A DNA stretch of 64,000 nt from Diphasiastrum complanatum (Eukaryota; Streptophyta; Lycopodiopsida; Lycopodiales; Lycopodiaceae). The DNA lies in NCBI GenBank assembly GCA_029204225.1, contig CM055108.1, positions 25,427,803 to 25,491,802 on the forward strand, written 5' to 3'. This document shows positions 62,579 to 64,000 of this stretch, piece after piece. How positions within the stretch are numbered: the first letter of the stretch is position 1; each line of letters starts with the position of its first letter. The notes below the pieces were generated by a model that made no database searches, was not told the origin of the DNA, and saw only the letters and a list, made by a program, of their open reading frames with translations. The translations under genes were made by a program, and so were the position numbers.

Positions 62579-62644
<66 letters not shown>

Positions 62645-63552
62645 ATGGACAGTTTTTTAATGCTGGCCATTGTCAATTTTTATCCTTAACAGTGTAGCTT
62701 TTTACATTTCCAACATTCCATACTTCGGAAAGTACAAGCACTGCAGTGTATATCTTTCTTACAAAGATAGCAAGCTGTTCAGTAAATTGACACCACTGCC
62801 CGAGCTTTTTCTTAAAATCTCTAATCTTCTTGGGGTAGTTCTGGACAGACATGGAGGTATTGACAGCTCATGGTAATTGTCTCCATGGAGCAGAAGTTGA
62901 ATGTCATTATCAAGAGATTTTTTGAATCACCTCTTACAGTACAAATAAATGATTGACGTTGATCACCCATAGATAGTTAGCAGTACCAAAAACTGGCAAT
63001 CCTTTTCACCTTTCTACTAGAATGAATGCTTTCATGTGAAATTCAGCTTGTACTCACTTTTGTTATGCCTGAAATGGGCTTGTTGCAATGACTACCGAAG
63101 ATGTTCTCATAGTTGAAGAAGTAAGATCTGGGAATAGCTAGAGGATATGGAAATTAGCAATGAACAGAAGTGAACATAAGCTGAAGTCAGTAATTCGTGC
63201 TTGCAGCTCTGGAATTGATGATCGATCCTTTTTGTTCTTTTCCTTTCAATTCCCATAAGACCTTGTAGTTAGTTGTTTCATCTGCTGAGAAGATTTTCAT
63301 CACCTGATTTGCCATTCTTGCAACATTTCACTTTCAGGTGATGGCAAGGCTTCTTTATTTCCCTAATCTTCTTTGTCATTGCTTGTGTGTAACAGGGTGT
63401 GGACTTGAATTTTTCATTTTTAGATAGTCTTGTCAAAATATTGTTTGAGAGGGGCTTATTTGAGCATCAATTTGCTATCTATGCTCCACTGCAATTTGTG
63501 TACTAAACCAATTGTATGCTTGATTCTTGCAGCTGCGAAGTCGTTCACTTAG
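61561..63552 (+). CDS. DUF569-family (actin-crosslinking-like) protein
   Basis: Three exons join in phase: 61561-62064, 62221-62506 and 63533-63552, about 269 residues. The N-terminal DUF569 domain (residues about 1-155) begins MEHFKYARTVRIRGRHGKYL, with WAEDDRTSTTQDRDG, a beta-trefoil-like pattern, and a second repeat-like unit KFKTRHGNYLRANGGLPPWR. Exon 2 carries the family's C-terminal module (GRLIYYALANDDLEVF, LEKLKSALKEELGIEEDILI, SPLRIELPPNHLPLHLVVVK), and the tiny last exon gives AAKSFT and the stop. The function of these plant proteins is poorly known. The second intron holds an AG array. No stop or frameshift is needed, so the gene looks intact. A premature end by read-through of intron 1 would come at 62098. 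Confidence 0.88.
62582..62643. repeat. AG dinucleotide array, 62 bp
   Basis: A pure AG run inside intron 2 of the DUF569 gene. Confidence 0.97.
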
Positions 63553-63919
63553 TGTTATATGAATTTGGAGAAAGAACCATTGCCTGAACAGTTGCCAATT
63601 TGTTACACAATGTCTTGACAAAGCCTGCAGAAATGAAGGAGCATTGTTCAGCTTGGAAATGCCAACAAGAGAAACTTTCTATGTTGAGCCCTATGCATTG
63701 CCAACTTACTCTCTGGTTATGCTACAGTACTAGAGATGGAGCAAGCCTTCTTGCTATTTAGCTTTTGGGAACCGATAAAGTTGTCATTTGTTAGTTGAAA
63801 ACTTGCTCCTGAGTGTGTCAATTTGATTTGGTGAACATGAAACTTATTGCTGAAAAGCTGTCTCCTTATCAAACATGAGTTTCACCCCAAGTTTTGTGTC
63901 TAGTTTGGACTTGATTTCC

Positions 63920-63922
<3 letters not shown>

Positions 63923-63961
<39 letters not shown>
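63923..63961. repeat. TA dinucleotide array, about 39 bp
   Basis: A pure TA run downstream of the DUF569 gene. Confidence 0.97.
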
Positions 63962-63965
<4 letters not shown>

Positions 63966-64000
63966 GAACTGGACTGGTTTGGGCACCTTCTACTCCTTTT

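Overview
This is plant nuclear DNA. Two spliced plant genes sit in a dense bed of decayed retroelements: an ALWAYS EARLY/LIN9-family gene with a DIRP domain (visible exons 8241-19772, + strand) and a complete DUF569-family gene (61561-63552, + strand). Introns have GT..AG ends and in-phase junctions. The retroelements are a chromovirus, Tat/Athila-like Ty3/gypsy elements, several Ty1/copia lineages and LINEs. Very long AG/CT arrays also fit a seed plant. I cannot name the species.

Layout. 1-8240: a degraded chromodomain Ty3/gypsy element (585-5240, +), two LINE fragments of opposite strand (5.2-6.2 kb - ; 6.6-7.3 kb +) and an 84-bp tandem duplication. All of this probably lies in a large intron, because the first visible ALY exon (8241) starts downstream of where the SANT domain should be. 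8241-19772: fifteen in-phase ALY exons. The 3.6-kb intron after the DIRP exon carries a gypsy relic and an AG array; the intron at 16.5-18.0 kb carries a hairpin-rich element. 19.8-31.3 kb: 3' UTR, degenerate repeats, an unassigned coding-like relic (about 23.0-24.8 kb), a copia LTR with gag/protease/integrase remains (25.3-26.7 kb), a 32-bp-period CCAAT array, a copia RT/RNase H relic (27.5-28.3 kb, -) and a 266-bp AG array.

31.3-47.3 kb holds the most unusual content. Two diverged copies of one large, unrecognised coiled-coil reading frame occur, one on + (31.7-34.1 kb) and one on - (46.66-43.45 kb). Each ends at an LTR-like sequence with a similar CCAAT/TATA promoter. The - copy lies directly downstream of a Tat/Athila-like integrase (47.29-46.80 kb). 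I read it as an extra 3' ORF of a Ty3/gypsy lineage. Between the two copies are two related copia RT relics, an inverted copia LTR, a 43-G homopolymer and two long CT arrays.

47.4-61.1 kb: a copia gag split by an LTR-like insertion of about 1 kb, its protease/integrase remains, a 215-bp AG array, a non-collinear copia integrase/gag pair (-), inverted-repeat elements, a copia integrase/RT relic (58.5-57.1 kb, -), a gypsy gag/protease relic (59.7-59.1 kb, -) and a LINE endonuclease relic (61.1-60.5 kb, -). 61.56-63.55 kb: the DUF569 gene.

The two host genes have no evident functional link. Every transposon coding region is broken by stops, frameshifts or deletions, so none looks autonomous. 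All calls are from reading translations and repeats by eye; no database search was run.
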